A stretch of DNA of 7,660 bases, from positions 1-7,660 of the forward strand of contig JAJZEG010000351.1 in the NCBI GenBank assembly GCA_021828605.1. Direction: 5' to 3'. The notes beneath the pieces are model-generated. The model was given only the letters and a program-made list of their open reading frames with translations, did not search any database and had not been told where the DNA came from. Every line of letters begins with the position of its first letter. The first letter of the stretch is position 1. The position numbers were made by a program, and so were the translations under genes. This DNA comes from Pseudomonadota bacterium. GTDB taxonomy: Bacteria; Pseudomonadota; Alphaproteobacteria; Acetobacterales; Acetobacteraceae. This document shows, piece after piece, positions 7,211-7,660 of this stretch.

Positions 7211-7227
7211 CACTGTTCTTTCATCAT
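7210..7227 (-). other. Possible five-codon leader ORF overlapping the DUF2125 start
   Basis: On the minus strand ATG ATG AAA GAA CAG TGA (MMKEQ) ends in a TGA whose last base is the first base of the DUF2125 ATG, giving the TGATG junction typical of translational coupling. There is no independent ribosome binding site evidence for this mini-ORF, and so short a reading frame can occur by chance. Confidence 0.2.
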
Positions 7228-7238
7228 GAATTTTGGAT

Positions 7239-7268
7239 AGGATATGCTTAAAATCAGCACGTTCGCAA
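7239..7268 (-). promoter_or_regulatory. Candidate promoter of the DUF2125 gene
   Basis: On the minus strand TTGCGA (7268-7263), an 18-bp spacer and TATCCT (7244-7239) each match four of six sigma-70 consensus bases. Transcription would begin near 7232, leaving a leader of about 20 nt. The surrounding stretch (7214-7270) is A+T-rich compared with the genes on either side. Confidence 0.3.
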
Positions 7269-7285
7269 ATATCGGATAAGCGCGA

Positions 7286-7660
7286 TCAGCGCATAGCGAG
7301 GCTTTCGCGTGCCGGTGCGATCACGAAACAGGATAGGTGACGCGCCGCGAGTAAATGACAGGTTTGCTTGGCAGCGACCCGATCAAGCCCGACCAGTTGT
7401 GCACGCCACATGCGCCGTCCCCGGACGATGGCGGGCAGCACCAATACCCGGCCGCGATTGCCGCGCAGCCGATGCACGGCCAGAGCCTGACGCCGAGCGG
7501 CGGCATATTGATCATAGGAGCCGACCTGGGCGATCCAGTCACCGTCATGATCGGCGCGCGTGCTGACCGCGGTGATGTCGGCAAGCTGCGGGCGCATTGT
7601 ATTCGGGCGCGCGGTAATTGGGCGCGCGGTAATTGGGCGCGCGGTAATTGGGCGCGTAAT
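7286..7660 (-). CDS. SPOR-domain protein, C-terminal part (partial, N-terminus beyond right edge); possibly a D-Ala-D-Ala carboxypeptidase or RlpA
   Basis: The visible 124 residues end in a SPOR domain (PF05036), which binds denuded glycan strands of septal peptidoglycan in the periplasm. The domain spans about residues 40-116 of the visible part: DGDWIAQVGSY (40-50) is the first strand, VLVLP (72-76) and MWRAQLVGL (84-92) the central strands, SCFVIAP (110-116) the last. Cys101 and Cys111 could be a disulfide pair. Upstream of the SPOR domain is a linker made of ITARP repeats (residues 1-19) that stays open to the edge. A separate start at the ATG 7597-7595 would cut this continuous repeat frame, so the real start is most likely outside the window. 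The block YRARLVGL...C...CFV is what I recall from the tails of alphaproteobacterial DacA-type carboxypeptidases; RlpA or another SPOR fusion is also possible because the catalytic domain is not visible. The stop TGA is at 7288-7286. Confidence 0.85.
   Translation of the reverse strand: MTRPITARPITARPITARPNTMRPQLADITAVSTRADHDGDWIAQVGSYDQYAAARRQALAVHRLRGNRGRVLVLPAIVRGRRMWRAQLVGLDRVAAKQTCHLLAARHLSCFVIAPARESLAMR
7601..7660. repeat. 15-bp tandem repeat encoding ITARP units
   Basis: The plus-strand unit AATTGGGCGCGCGGT occurs exactly at 7616-7630 and 7631-7645. A variant with two changed bases lies at 7601-7615, and a 12-bp version at 7646-7657 lacks one codon (ITRP instead of ITARP). The first three bases of another unit reach the window edge at 7658-7660, so the array may continue. 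All units are multiples of three and keep the minus-strand reading frame. Confidence 0.9.

Noticed and set aside
7275..7295. GCGC-TGATC-GCGC hairpin at the end of the SPOR gene as a terminator
   Set aside because: The stem has only 4 bp, overlaps the stop codon and has no T run after it.
7286..7597. The SPOR protein as a complete 103-residue gene starting at the ATG 7597-7595
   Set aside because: The same frame stays open upstream through regular ITARP repeats to the window edge, so this Met is most likely internal.
7601..7660. CRISPR or regulatory iteron array
   Set aside because: The 15-bp units are directly adjacent with no spacers, keep a reading frame and encode a regular peptide, so a protein linker explains them.

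Overview
The window looks like chromosomal DNA of an alphaproteobacterium, most likely an acetic-acid-bacterium relative (Acetobacteraceae, Rhodospirillales). The support is a moderately high G+C, densely coding sequence, a DUF2125-type envelope protein (a mainly alphaproteobacterial family) and a SPOR-domain protein whose C-terminus resembles alphaproteobacterial cell-wall carboxypeptidases. The taxon call is inference from gene content, not from a marker gene. No rRNA, tRNA, insertion sequence, phage gene or CRISPR array was seen.

Layout from left to right: (1) 1-219, minus strand, the first 73 codons of transketolase (tkt), running off the left edge. (2) 220-345, a tkt leader rich in small inverted repeats, including an 11-bp stem just after the upstream gene. 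(3) 346-3072, minus strand, a 908-residue membrane protein that joins a GH17 beta-glucan transglycosylase-type domain to a processive GT2 glycosyltransferase, the architecture of Pseudomonas NdvB. (4) 3073-3241, a 169-bp divergent promoter region. (5) 3242-4540, plus strand, a CNNM/CorC-type transporter (DUF21, two CBS domains, CorC_HlyC). (6) 4512-5981, minus strand, a DHA2-type MFS exporter whose 3' end overlaps the CNNM gene tail to tail by 29 bp. (7) 6056-7210, minus strand, a membrane-anchored DUF2125 protein. (8) 7286-7660, minus strand, the C-terminal part of a SPOR-domain protein preceded by a pentapeptide-repeat linker; its N-terminus lies beyond the right edge. No gene-free stretch exceeds 169 bases.

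Five of the six genes are on the minus strand. The SPOR, DUF2125 and MFS genes are consecutive, with gaps of 75 and 74 bp, and could be partly co-transcribed. The NdvB-like gene and tkt form a second minus-strand pair. A loose common theme is the cell envelope: glucan synthesis, ion or polyamine export, drug-type efflux, a membrane-anchored periplasmic protein and a peptidoglycan-binding domain. Transketolase is central carbon metabolism. I found no convincing evidence of an undescribed multi-gene system. The best leads are the fused GH17-GT2 glucan synthase, the DNA-level pentapeptide repeat in the SPOR protein, and competing pairings around the tkt ribosome binding site.
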